From Arthrobacter sp. MN05-02 (lineage in GTDB: Bacteria > Actinomycetota > Actinomycetes > Actinomycetales > Micrococcaceae): a DNA stretch of 64,000 nt. Under the pieces are notes generated by a model. It did no database searches and had not been told where the DNA came from. It saw only the letters and a program-made list of their open reading frames with translations. Positions within the stretch are counted from its first letter, which is position 1, and every line of letters begins with the position of its first letter. Both the position numbers and the translations under genes were made by a program. Positions 56,609 through 64,000 of this stretch are shown in pieces. Where the stretch lies: NCBI GenBank assembly GCA_004001285.1, contig AP018697.1, positions 2,108,001 to 2,172,000 of the forward strand, written 5' to 3'.

Positions 56609-57118
56609 TCAGCCGGGGACGGTCGCAGCGGGGCCGGGAGCGCCGGACTCCCCGAGGGCCACCTCCTCCTGCCCGGCGGCACCCGGTGCCACCCAGTTCC
56701 ATCGCGGAGCACCGAGCTGCCGGATGACGGTCTGGAGGTGGTTCCGCAGTTCGTCGGAGACGAGGCCGCCGCCCGCGACCAGGGTGCGCTCGATATCGTC
56801 CGCGGCATCCAGCACCTTCCGTCCCGCGGGCGAGATGGACACCAGATGGGAGCGGCGATCGAGGTCATTGCGCACGCGGCTCACATGTCCCCGGGATTCC
56901 AGGCGGGAGAGGGTCTTGCCCATGGTCTGCGCCTGCACGCGCACGATCTGCGCGAGGCTCGCCTGCGTCATCGCGCCCTGGTCCGCGAGGACACCCAGGG
57001 CGATCACGCCGGCGTGGGTCACCCCGATGTCGACCAGGCGCTCGTTCCAGGCGTGCTCGACGAGGCGGGCCGCCGTGGTCAGCAGGCGACCGGTGGGCCA
57101 TTGCTCCAGATCGGGCAT
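56609..57118 (-). CDS. MarR-family transcriptional regulator
   Basis: A 169-residue MarR-type winged-helix regulator. It has LVDIGVTHAGVIALGVLAD near residue 35, the recognition region TQASLAQIVRVQAQTMGKTLSRLESRG near 50-80 and the wing RVRNDLDRRSHLVSISPAG. A 35-residue tail rich in Gly and Ala follows the core. ATG at 57118 is chosen; GTG four codons upstream is possible. It is divergent from the bcp peroxiredoxin gene, so peroxide or oxidative-stress control of that gene is a reasonable inference. An imperfect palindrome lies in the intergenic region. Confidence 0.9.
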   Translation of the reverse strand: MPDLEQWPTGRLLTTAARLVEHAWNERLVDIGVTHAGVIALGVLADQGAMTQASLAQIVRVQAQTMGKTLSRLESRGHVSRVRNDLDRRSHLVSISPAGRKVLDAADDIERTLVAGGGLVSDELRNHLQTVIRQLGAPRWNWVAPGAAGQEEVALGESGAPGPAATVPG

Positions 57119-57179
57119 AAAACAGTGCACTTCCTCTCGCGTACAGGACCGGCTGCCGCCGTCGGCGTCGGATCTTCCA

Positions 57180-57194
57180 CCTATGATATCTAGG
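57180..57194. promoter_or_regulatory. palindrome between marR and bcp (candidate operator)
   Basis: CCTA-TGATATC-TAGG has symmetric 4-base ends and the palindromic core GATATC. It lies in the 167-base gap between the divergent marR and bcp genes, the usual place for a MarR site. Binding is inferred. Confidence 0.4.
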
Positions 57195-57285
57195 CGGGTT
57201 GGTCCATTCCTCCCGGCCGGGCCGGACGGGCCGAGCCGGGGAGCGTATCCCGCTCCGGCCGAGTAACGAACCTGAAGGAGTATTC

Positions 57286-57759
57286 ATGGCGCAACGACTG
57301 GCCCCGGGTGATAGTGCCCCCGACTTTACGCTCAACGACGCCGAAGGCAACGAGGTGACGCTGTCCTCGCAACGGGGCAGCAGCGTCGTCGTGTACTTCT
57401 ACCCCGCTGCTGCCACGCCCGGCTGCACCACCCAGGCCTGCGACTTCCGCGACAACCTCGCATCACTCGGTGCGGCCGGGTACCGCGTGCTCGGCATCTC
57501 GCCGGATCCGGTCGCCAAGCTGGCGTCGTTCGCGGAGCAGGAGTCCCTCACCTTCCCCCTCCTCTCCGACACGGACCACGCGGTCGCGGACGCCTACGGC
57601 GCCTGGGGCGAGAAGAAGAACTACGGCAAGACGTACGACGGGCTCATCCGCTCCACCGTCGTCGTCGACCCCGACGGGAAGGTGGCCCTGGCGCAGTACA
57701 ACGTCAAGGCCACCGGCCACGTGGCGAAGCTCAGGCGGGACCTCGGCATCGACGGGTAG
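57286..57759 (+). CDS. bcp: thioredoxin-dependent thiol peroxidase (Bcp/PrxQ)
   Basis: A 157-residue atypical 2-Cys peroxiredoxin that reduces organic and hydrogen peroxides. The catalytic motif [20 protein letters not shown] lies near residue 37-56, with the peroxidatic Cys in PGCT and a resolving Cys five residues later. [19 protein letters not shown] and the C-terminal [16 protein letters not shown] are also typical. GAAGGAG lies a few bases before the ATG. It is divergent from marR. Confidence 0.95.
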   Translation: MAQRLAPGDSAPDFTLNDAEGNEVTLSSQRGSSVVVYFYPAAATPGCTTQACDFRDNLASLGAAGYRVLGISPDPVAKLASFAEQESLTFPLLSDTDHAVADAYGAWGEKKNYGKTYDGLIRSTVVVDPDGKVALAQYNVKATGHVAKLRRDLGIDG

Positions 57760-57826
57760 GGCTCGGGAGCGCGCCCGCTTTCGCGTTAGAGTGAAAGGAC
57801 GGGCCGCTCCCGACGGAGCAGCCCGA

Positions 57827-57908
<82 letters not shown>

Positions 57909-57940
57909 CAGAGCAGCACCGGTCTCCGGACCGACCTCCA

Positions 57941-57976
57941 GGGCCCCGCCGGGCCGAGCGCCCGGCGGGGCCCTTC
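57941..57976 (+). terminator. terminator after tRNA-Leu
   Basis: A perfect 13-bp stem, GGGCCCCGCCGGG with CCCGGCGGGGCCC, around a 7-base loop, followed by TTCC. It begins 32 bases after the tRNA-Leu 3' end. Confidence 0.75.
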
Positions 57977-58135
57977 CATGTCCGACGACGGCGGCGCGCG
58001 CACCTTTCCTGCAGATGCCACCCATCCACCCCCATGCGTCGCCCGAAGTACCTCCGAGACATCGACACGATGTGTTTCATCAACCAGTTCCAGACCACGG
58101 GCACCCGCCGGGTCTCGTCAAACGGAGGACATCTC

Positions 58136-58834
58136 ATGGAAATCACCAAGCGCAGGAACCTCTCGATCCTCGGGATCGCAGCAGTCTCGATGTTCGGTCT
58201 CGCGGCCTGTGGCGGCGGCGACGAATCTGCCGCCGAGGCCACTCCCAGCAGTGAGGCCAGCGAGACCAGCATGGCCGCCGAGTCCGCCTCCCCCGAAGCG
58301 AGCATGGCCCCCTCGGCCTCGGCCGACGCCATGATGGACCCCGCCGCGAACCTCGTCGGCCCCGGGTGCGCCGGCTACGCCGAGACGGTCCCCGACGGCG
58401 CAGGATCGGTCGCCGGCATGGCCCTCGACCCCGTAGCGACCGCCGCCTCGAACAACCCCATCCTCACCCAGCTCACCGCCGCCGTCTCCGGCGGCATCAA
58501 CCCCGACGTCGACCTCGTCGACACCCTCAACGGCGGAGAATTCACCGTCTTCGCACCCGTCGACGAAGCCTTCGGCGCCCTGCCCCCCGAGACCGTCGAA
58601 GGACTCAAGACCGACACCGAGGGCCTGAGCAGCATCCTCACCTACCACGTCGTACCCGGCAGATCCAGCCCGCCGAGGCTCACCCAGACCACCGTCCAGG
58701 GCGCCGACCTCGAAGTCACCGGCTCCGGCCAGGACCTCAAGGTCAACGACGCCAACGTCGTCTGCGGCGGCGTCCAGACCGCCAACGCCGTCGTCTACCT
58801 CATCGACACCGTCCTCACGCCCCCCGCCGGCTAG
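58136..58834 (+). CDS. fasciclin-domain lipoprotein
   Basis: A 232-residue exported lipoprotein similar in plan to mycobacterial MPT83/MPT70. It has a basic start, the hydrophobic segment [13 protein letters not shown] and lipobox LAAC near residue 25, then a Ser/Ala/Glu linker and one fasciclin domain with [16 protein letters not shown] and ILTYHVVPG. The H2 region after YHVVPG reads RSSPPRL where family members have an I-x-P-A-x-L pattern; one C missing near 58660 and one extra G near 58677 would restore QIQPAEL. AACGGAGGACATCTC precedes the ATG. Likely cell-surface adhesion or matrix role. Confidence 0.9.
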   Translation: MEITKRRNLSILGIAAVSMFGLAACGGGDESAAEATPSSEASETSMAAESASPEASMAPSASADAMMDPAANLVGPGCAGYAETVPDGAGSVAGMALDPVATAASNNPILTQLTAAVSGGINPDVDLVDTLNGGEFTVFAPVDEAFGALPPETVEGLKTDTEGLSSILTYHVVPGRSSPPRLTQTTVQGADLEVTGSGQDLKVNDANVVCGGVQTANAVVYLIDTVLTPPAG

Positions 58835-58882
58835 GACACCCGGCCTCCCTGGTGTCGTCCTCTAACGTGATCCAGGGACCAC

Positions 58883-58919
58883 GGACGGACCCCTCACCCT
58901 CGTGGTGGGGGGTCCGTCC
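58883..58919 (+). terminator. terminator after the fasciclin gene
   Basis: An 11-bp stem, GGACGGACCCC with GGGGTCCGTCC, around a 15-base loop, followed by TGTATT. It lies about 50 bases after the fasciclin stop. Confidence 0.7.
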
Positions 58920-59038
58920 TGTATTCCCCCGCGACTGCTCCTGGGTGGAACGGCCAGGAGCATCACCTACACTTGGGCTTCCAGACACCCGGCTGCCGAA
59001 GGACCGGGAGACCCCTGCCTGTTCGGAGATCGAAGCCT

Positions 59039-60754
59039 GTGAAGACCCCTGCCGCGCGCCGCACCCGCCACCGACGGGTCGGCGGTGGCGCGCTGGCGGC
59101 GTCCGTGGCGGCGGCCCTGCTCCTCACCTCCTGCACCGCGGGCGAGGTCGCTCCCCCGCAACCGTCCGCGACGACCGCGACACCGGCCGCGGAGGCCTCG
59201 ACCTTCACCTTCGGGACCTCCGCGGACCCGAGGACGCTCGACCCCGCACTCGCCAACGACACCGAGTCCTATCGCGTGACGCAGCAGGTCCTGGAGGGTC
59301 TCGTCGGCGTCGACCCCCTCACCTCCGGGCCGGCACCCCTGCTGGCCGAGGCCTGGGAGGAGAAGGACAGCGGTCGGGCCTACGAGTTCACCCTCCGGAA
59401 CGACGTCGTCTTCCACGACGGCGAGCCCTTCGACGCGAGGGCCGTCTGCGCCAATTTCGACCGCTGGTACAACCTGCCGGCGGGCGCCCGCTCCGGCACC
59501 TCCCGCCTACCGTTCGAGAACGTGTTCAAGGCCTTCTCCGACCAGCCCGACATCAGCCTGTACAGGGGCTGCACGGCGACGACGGACCACACGGTCGAAC
59601 TCCGCCTCGCGAGCCGGATCACCGGGCTCGTCCCCGCACTGGCCTCCCCGGCCTTCGCCATGTCCTCACCCGCCGCCCTCGAAGCCGATGCGGCCGACGA
59701 GCTGATCGGGTCCGAGGACGGGACCGCCGTGTCCCGCTACGGCCGCGCGCCCGTCGGGACCGGCCCGTTCCGCCTCGTCTCCTGGGAACCGGGTGCCGTC
59801 GAACTCGCCTTCTTCGACGGGTACTGGGGCGAACGCGGCGAAGTGGACCGTGTGTTGTTCACCACCATCGCCAACCCCGACTCGCGTGCGCGTGCGCTGA
59901 CCTCGGGACGCATCGACGGGTACGACTTCGTCTCCGTCGACAGCGCCGTCGACCTCGCCCGCAACGGCCTGCAGTTCCTCCAGCGCGACCCCTACTCCGT
60001 GCTGTACCTCGGGTTGAACCAGGCGTTCCCCGGCGTCGACGACGTCCTCTTCCGGCAGGCCGTCGCGCACGCCATCGACAAGGACTCGCTGATCGACGGA
60101 CGGTTCCTCGAGGGGACGAAGCCGGCGCGCCACTTCATCCCCGAGAAGCTCGGGGTGAGCACCGAGGCGGTCGAGGACTACGGCTACGACGTCGATCGCG
60201 CCCAGGACCTGCTGGAGCGCTCCGGCTACGACGGGCGTGAGTTGCCGTTCTACTACCCGCGCAACGTCTCGCGGGCCTACCTGCCGTCCCCCGAGAAGGC
60301 CTACGCGGAGCTCAGCCGCCAGCTGACCGCGGCCGGGTTCAACATCAGACCCGTGCCGATCGAGTGGAGCGAGGGTTACGTGGACGCCGTCCAGACTTCC
60401 GGTGACCGGGCCTTCCACCTCCTCGGCTGGAGCGGGAGCTACCAGGACCCGGACAACTTCGTCGGCGCCCTCTTCGGCAGCTACAGCGACGAGTTCGCCT
60501 ACGAGGATCCCCAGCTGTTCAGCAAGATCAACCGTGCGCGCGGACTGCCCGACGGCGAGGACCGGACGGCGGCCTACGCGGACATCGGTGCGCAGGTCTC
60601 GGCGCGGATCCCAGCCGTTCCGCTCGCCTTCCCGATCTCCGCGCTCGCGATGAGCGCCCGCGTCACGACCTACCCCGTCAGCCCCGTGATGAACGAGGTC
60701 TTCAACCGGATCGACCTGGCGGACGTCGAGCCCCGGCCCGCTCCCTCCGGATGA
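59039..60754 (+). CDS. peptide ABC transporter substrate-binding lipoprotein
   Basis: A 571-residue family 5 solute-binding protein (DppA/OppA type). It has a basic start (ARRTRHRR), a hydrophobic segment and the lipobox LLTSC near residue 32, then an Ala/Thr-rich linker. Family motifs include LDPALANDTESYRVTQQVLEGLVG, VVFHDGEPFDARAV, GTGPFRLVSWEPG and YPRNVSRAYLP. Translation starts at GTG 59039. No permease or ATPase gene is adjacent; the next gene is mqo. Substrate is probably a peptide or nickel-like ligand; it cannot be told from sequence. Confidence 0.92.
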   Translation: MKTPAARRTRHRRVGGGALAASVAAALLLTSCTAGEVAPPQPSATTATPAAEASTFTFGTSADPRTLDPALANDTESYRVTQQVLEGLVGVDPLTSGPAPLLAEAWEEKDSGRAYEFTLRNDVVFHDGEPFDARAVCANFDRWYNLPAGARSGTSRLPFENVFKAFSDQPDISLYRGCTATTDHTVELRLASRITGLVPALASPAFAMSSPAALEADAADELIGSEDGTAVSRYGRAPVGTGPFRLVSWEPGAVELAFFDGYWGERGEVDRVLFTTIANPDSRARALTSGRIDGYDFVSVDSAVDLARNGLQFLQRDPYSVLYLGLNQAFPGVDDVLFRQAVAHAIDKDSLIDGRFLEGTKPARHFIPEKLGVSTEAVEDYGYDVDRAQDLLERSGYDGRELPFYYPRNVSRAYLPSPEKAYAELSRQLTAAGFNIRPVPIEWSEGYVDAVQTSGDRAFHLLGWSGSYQDPDNFVGALFGSYSDEFAYEDPQLFSKINRARGLPDGEDRTAAYADIGAQVSARIPAVPLAFPISALAMSARVTTYPVSPVMNEVFNRIDLADVEPRPAPSG

Positions 60755-60863
60755 CACACCCGACGTGCCATCAGGAACGCCGCCGGGCGGCTTTCCTGAT
60801 TTAGATAAGGTCACTGCCAGACGCTAGGCTTTCCCTGCTAGGACCTCGCGACTGGAGACAACG

Positions 60864-62357
60864 TTGACCACACACAACCAGGGCACACCCGCCACGACGA
60901 CCGATGTCGTACTGATCGGCGGCGGGATCATGAGCGCGACCCTCGGCGCCTTCCTGCGCCAGCTCCAGCCCGAGTGGGACATCTCCCTGTTCGAGCGCCT
61001 CGACGCCGCCGGCCTCGAGAGCTCCGACCCCTGGAACAACGCGGGAACCGGCCACTCGGCGCTGTGCGAACTGAACTACTCCCCCGCCGGCAAGGATGGT
61101 TCCGTGGACCCGGCCAAGGCCGTGGCCATCAACGAGCAGTTCCAGGTCTCGCGCCAGTTCTGGTCGCACATGGTGTCCGAGGGGCACCTGGGAGATCCGC
61201 GGAACTTCATCAACGCCGTCCCCCACATGAGCTTCGTCTGGGGCCAGGCCAACGCGGCCTACCTGCGGAAGCGCTACGAGGCGCTGAGCCCGCAGCCGCT
61301 GTTCAGCACCATGGAGCACAGCGAGGACCACGACACCATCGCCGGCTGGACGCCGCTCCTGATGAAGGGCCGCAACCCCTCGCAGCCCGTCGCCGCGTCG
61401 CGCGTCGAGGGCGGTACCGACGTCGACTTCGGCAGCCTCACGCGCCAGCTCACCGGCTACCTCGAGGGCACCGGAGTCGACCTGCACTACGGTTTCGACG
61501 TGCTCGACGTCGCGCGGGCGACCGACGGCCGGTGGGACGTCAAGGTCCGGAACAGGGCCACACGCGAGACCAGCACCGTCACCACGAAGTTCGTCTTCAT
61601 CGGTGCCGGCGGCGGCGCCCTGCACCTCCTGCAGCGCAGCGGCATCCCGGAGGGCAAGGGATTCGCCGGCTTCCCGGTGTCGGGCCAGTTCCTGCGCTGC
61701 ACGGACCAGGAGCTCGTCGCGCAGCACAACGCCAAGGTGTACGGGCAGGCGTCGGTGGGCGCTCCCCCCATGTCCGTCCCCCACCTGGACACGCGCTTCG
61801 TCAAGGGCGAGCGCTCCCTGCTCTTCGGCCCCTACGCCGGTTTCTCCACGAAGTTCCTGAAGCGCGGCTCCTACCTGGACCTCCCCACCTCCATCCGGAC
61901 CTCCAACCTGGTGCCGATGCTCGCCGTGGCCAAGGACAACATGTCGCTCACCAAGTACCTCGTCACCGAGGTCCTGAAGAACCGTGACGCCAAGAACGAG
62001 TCGCTCACCGAGTTCCTCCCGACGGCCGAGGGTGGCAGCTGGGAACTGATCTCCGCGGGCCAGCGGGTGCAGGTCATCAAGAAGGCCCCGAAGAAGGGCG
62101 GCGTCCTCCAGTTCGGCACCGAGGTCATCACGTCGTCGGACGGTTCCGTGGGTGCGCTGCTCGGCGCCTCCCCGGGTGCCTCGACCGCGGCCCCCATCAT
62201 GGTCGAGCTGCTCAAGCGGTGCTTCCCCACGAGGATGTCGGACTGGGAGCCCAGGCTGAAGGAGATGCTGCCCGGGTACGGCGTCCGGCTCAACGAGAAC
62301 CCGTCCCTCGCCGCCGAAGTGCAGTCGCTCACCGATCGGGTCCTCAAACTCAAGTAG
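60864..62357 (+). CDS. mqo: malate:quinone oxidoreductase
   Basis: A 497-residue FAD-dependent, membrane-associated enzyme that oxidises malate to oxaloacetate and passes electrons to quinone. The FAD motif [17 protein letters not shown] lies near residue 16, then [15 protein letters not shown] near 65, [17 protein letters not shown] near 250 and the C-terminal [19 protein letters not shown]. Translation appears to start at TTG 60864, with TGGAGACAACG upstream. It lies 110 bases downstream of the peptide-binding gene, probably with its own promoter. Confidence 0.96.
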   Translation: MTTHNQGTPATTTDVVLIGGGIMSATLGAFLRQLQPEWDISLFERLDAAGLESSDPWNNAGTGHSALCELNYSPAGKDGSVDPAKAVAINEQFQVSRQFWSHMVSEGHLGDPRNFINAVPHMSFVWGQANAAYLRKRYEALSPQPLFSTMEHSEDHDTIAGWTPLLMKGRNPSQPVAASRVEGGTDVDFGSLTRQLTGYLEGTGVDLHYGFDVLDVARATDGRWDVKVRNRATRETSTVTTKFVFIGAGGGALHLLQRSGIPEGKGFAGFPVSGQFLRCTDQELVAQHNAKVYGQASVGAPPMSVPHLDTRFVKGERSLLFGPYAGFSTKFLKRGSYLDLPTSIRTSNLVPMLAVAKDNMSLTKYLVTEVLKNRDAKNESLTEFLPTAEGGSWELISAGQRVQVIKKAPKKGGVLQFGTEVITSSDGSVGALLGASPGASTAAPIMVELLKRCFPTRMSDWEPRLKEMLPGYGVRLNENPSLAAEVQSLTDRVLKLK

Positions 62358-62408
62358 CCACGACGGGGCCGGCCAGCCAGGCGACCGTCAGCATCGAAGG
62401 CAGGTCTC

Positions 62409-64000
62409 TTGTTCCGTCTGGCACAGCTGTCCCTGGGCAACCGGGCGCTCATCGCGCTCATCACCGTCCTCGCTTCGGTCTTCGGCGTCATCACGCTCGG
62501 ATCGCTCAAGCAGGAGCTCATCCCGTCGCTCGAGTTCCCGCAGATCACGGTGCTGTCCTCGGTACCGGGCGCCTCGCCCGAGTACCTCGACCAGCAGGTC
62601 GGTGAGCCGCTCGAATCCGCGCTCAGCGGGGTCGAGGGCCTCGAGTCGTCCTCGTCCACGTCGCGCACGGGCGTCTCGACCGTCAGCCTCGTCTTCGTGT
62701 ACGGGGACGGACCTGGACCGCGCGAGGGCGCAGGTGGACCGGGCGATCTCCACGGTGCGCCCCACCCTGCCCGAGGACGTCGAGCCACAGGCGCTCGCCG
62801 GCAGTATCAGCGATCTGCCCATCGTGTTCATGGCGGTGTCCTCCGACCAGTCACTGAGCGAATTGAACGGGGACCTCACCCGTCTCACCGTCCCGCGCCT
62901 GCAGAAGATCGAGGGCGTCCGGACCGCCGACGTCTCCGGCGGGACCACGCAGCATGTCGCGATCCTGCCGCGGGACGGTGCCCTCGCGGCAGCGGGACTG
63001 ACCGTCGGCGACCTCAGCAGCACGCTCGAGGACAACGGCGCCCTGTTCCCCGTGGGAACCCTCGAGGAGGACCCCCGCTCCCTGACCATCCAGGCCGGGA
63101 GCCGGATCGGTTCCCCTCGAGGACATCCGCGCCCTGCCGGTACTGCCCTCGTCGGGCAGTGCACCGCCAGGTCGGACGACCACGATCGGCGACCTCGCGG
63201 ACGTAGGCCTCGCCGACGACGAGCCGACGTCGATCACGCGGACCAACTCGGTGGAGACGCTCGCGCTCGCGGTGACCAAAGTGCCCGACGGCGACACCGT
63301 GCAGATCTCCCAGCAGATCGTGGACCTGATCCCCGACCTCGAGGCAGAACTCGGCAACGCGGCCGACATCACGGTCGTGTTCGATCAGGCGCCCTTCATC
63401 GAGCGCAGCATCGACGATCTCACCACGGAGGGCATCCTGGGACTCGGCTTCGCCGTGGTCATCATCCTCGTCTTCCTGCTGTCGGTCCGTTCGACGCTCG
63501 TGACGGCCATCTCGATCCCCCTCTCGTTGCTCATCACCTTCATCGGGCTCTACGCGGCGGGCTATTCCCTCAACCTGCTGACGCTCGGCGCCCTGACGAT
63601 CGCCATCGGTCGCGTGGTGGACGACTCCATCGTCGTCATCGAGAACATCAAGCGGCACCTCGGCTACGGCGAGGAGAAGCGGGCCGCGATCCTCACGGCG
63701 GTCTGTGAGGTGGCCGGAGCCATCACCGCCTCGACCCTCACCACGGTCGCCGTCTTCGCGCCGATCGGGTTCGTGGGCGGCCTCGCGGGCGAACTCTTCC
63801 GGCCCTTCGCCGTCACGACCGGCATCGCCCTCCTGGCATCCCTGGCCGTCGCGCTGACCATCATCCCGGTGCTCGCCTACTGGTTCCTGCCCCGCACGGC
63901 GTCCCCCGGCCGGCACGGGGCCCGCCACCAGGCCGCCGATGCCCCCGCGGTCGCCGGCGACCCGGCTGGTGCGCATGCGCCCGACCGCCCGTCGCTGCTG
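62409..64000 (+). CDS. RND-family efflux transporter, partial at the window end (two frameshifts in this sequence)
   Basis: The N-terminal half of an AcrB/HAE1-type resistance-nodulation-division pump. It begins at TTG 62409 with a first helix ALIALITVLASVFGVITLG, followed by a periplasmic-type domain and helices such as LGLGFAVVIILVFLLS. The proton-relay segment VVDDSIVVIENIKRH has the paired aspartates. The frame changes twice: one extra G at 62703-62706 (VYG should continue TDLDRARAQVD) and one extra C at 63113-63116 (IGS should continue LEDIRALPVL). It follows mqo after 51 bases. RND pumps of this type are also found in actinobacteria; substrate unknown. Confidence 0.85.

Overview
This 64 kb window is chromosomal DNA from a high-GC actinobacterium. 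The gene content and order point to Micrococcaceae (Arthrobacter or a close relative): leuCD divergent from an NdgR/LtbR-type IclR regulator, an ilvBNC operon with a transcription attenuator, a 6C-type RNA, a SigB/SigF-class sigma factor, and many GTG/TTG starts with ATGA/GTGA overlaps. This is inferred from reading the sequence; no database search was run. No phage, IS element, integrase, CRISPR array or replication origin was seen.

Layout. 1-4.3 kb: leuD-leuC (minus) with the divergent IclR regulator, a DUF1697 protein and an MBL-fold hydrolase. 4.4-8.0 kb: an overlapping pair of large membrane-associated dynamin-like GTPases. 8.1-11.7 kb: tRNA-Glu and tRNA-Gln with a strong terminator, a HAD phosphatase, gltX and a fumarylacetoacetate-hydrolase-fold enzyme. 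11.8-13.4 kb: a 45-residue secreted peptide gene with its own promoter, 5' hairpin and terminator, divergent from a TPR protein, then a 6C-like RNA. 13.7-17.7 kb: a GGDEF-EAL protein, ilvE and leuB. 17.8-25.7 kb: a NarL-type two-component system, a MacB/FtsX-type ABC exporter, a soluble hybrid histidine kinase and an unknown helical protein. 25.7-35.6 kb: metG, an acetamidase-family protein, serA, ilvC, ilvN, ilvB (leader peptide plus attenuator) and ilvD. 35.8-42.2 kb: housekeeping and hypothetical genes, tRNA-Lys, small ORFs, a VOC protein, a CDF exporter and a DUF2795 protein. 42.3-55.5 kb: a large heptose/glycan cluster with gmhA, a gmhB-GT9 fusion, two HldE-type kinase/nucleotidyltransferases, three GT9 heptosyltransferase-like domains, GT4, GT1-like and GT2 enzymes, an SDR and an aldehyde dehydrogenase. 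55.5-64 kb: sigma factor, MarR, Bcp peroxiredoxin, tRNA-Leu, fasciclin lipoprotein, peptide-binding lipoprotein, malate:quinone oxidoreductase and an RND transporter cut by the window end.

How the genes work together. leuB, leuC, leuD, ilvB, ilvN, ilvC, ilvD and ilvE cover most of branched-chain amino-acid synthesis. Control appears to be by the IclR regulator (palindrome in the leuC/ndgR gap) and by attenuation at ilvB (a Val/Leu-rich leader). The heptose cluster can in principle take sedoheptulose-7-phosphate to a nucleotide-activated heptose and transfer it to a surface glycan, a pathway best known from Gram-negative LPS.

Data quality. At least nine genes, including essential gltX, are interrupted or locally scrambled by one-base gains or losses, mostly in short G/C runs, or by a short tandem-repeat length change. 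In two further places paired indels cancel out. The pattern looks like uncorrected long-read assembly error rather than gene decay. Those genes are annotated here as single coding regions with the shift positions stated.
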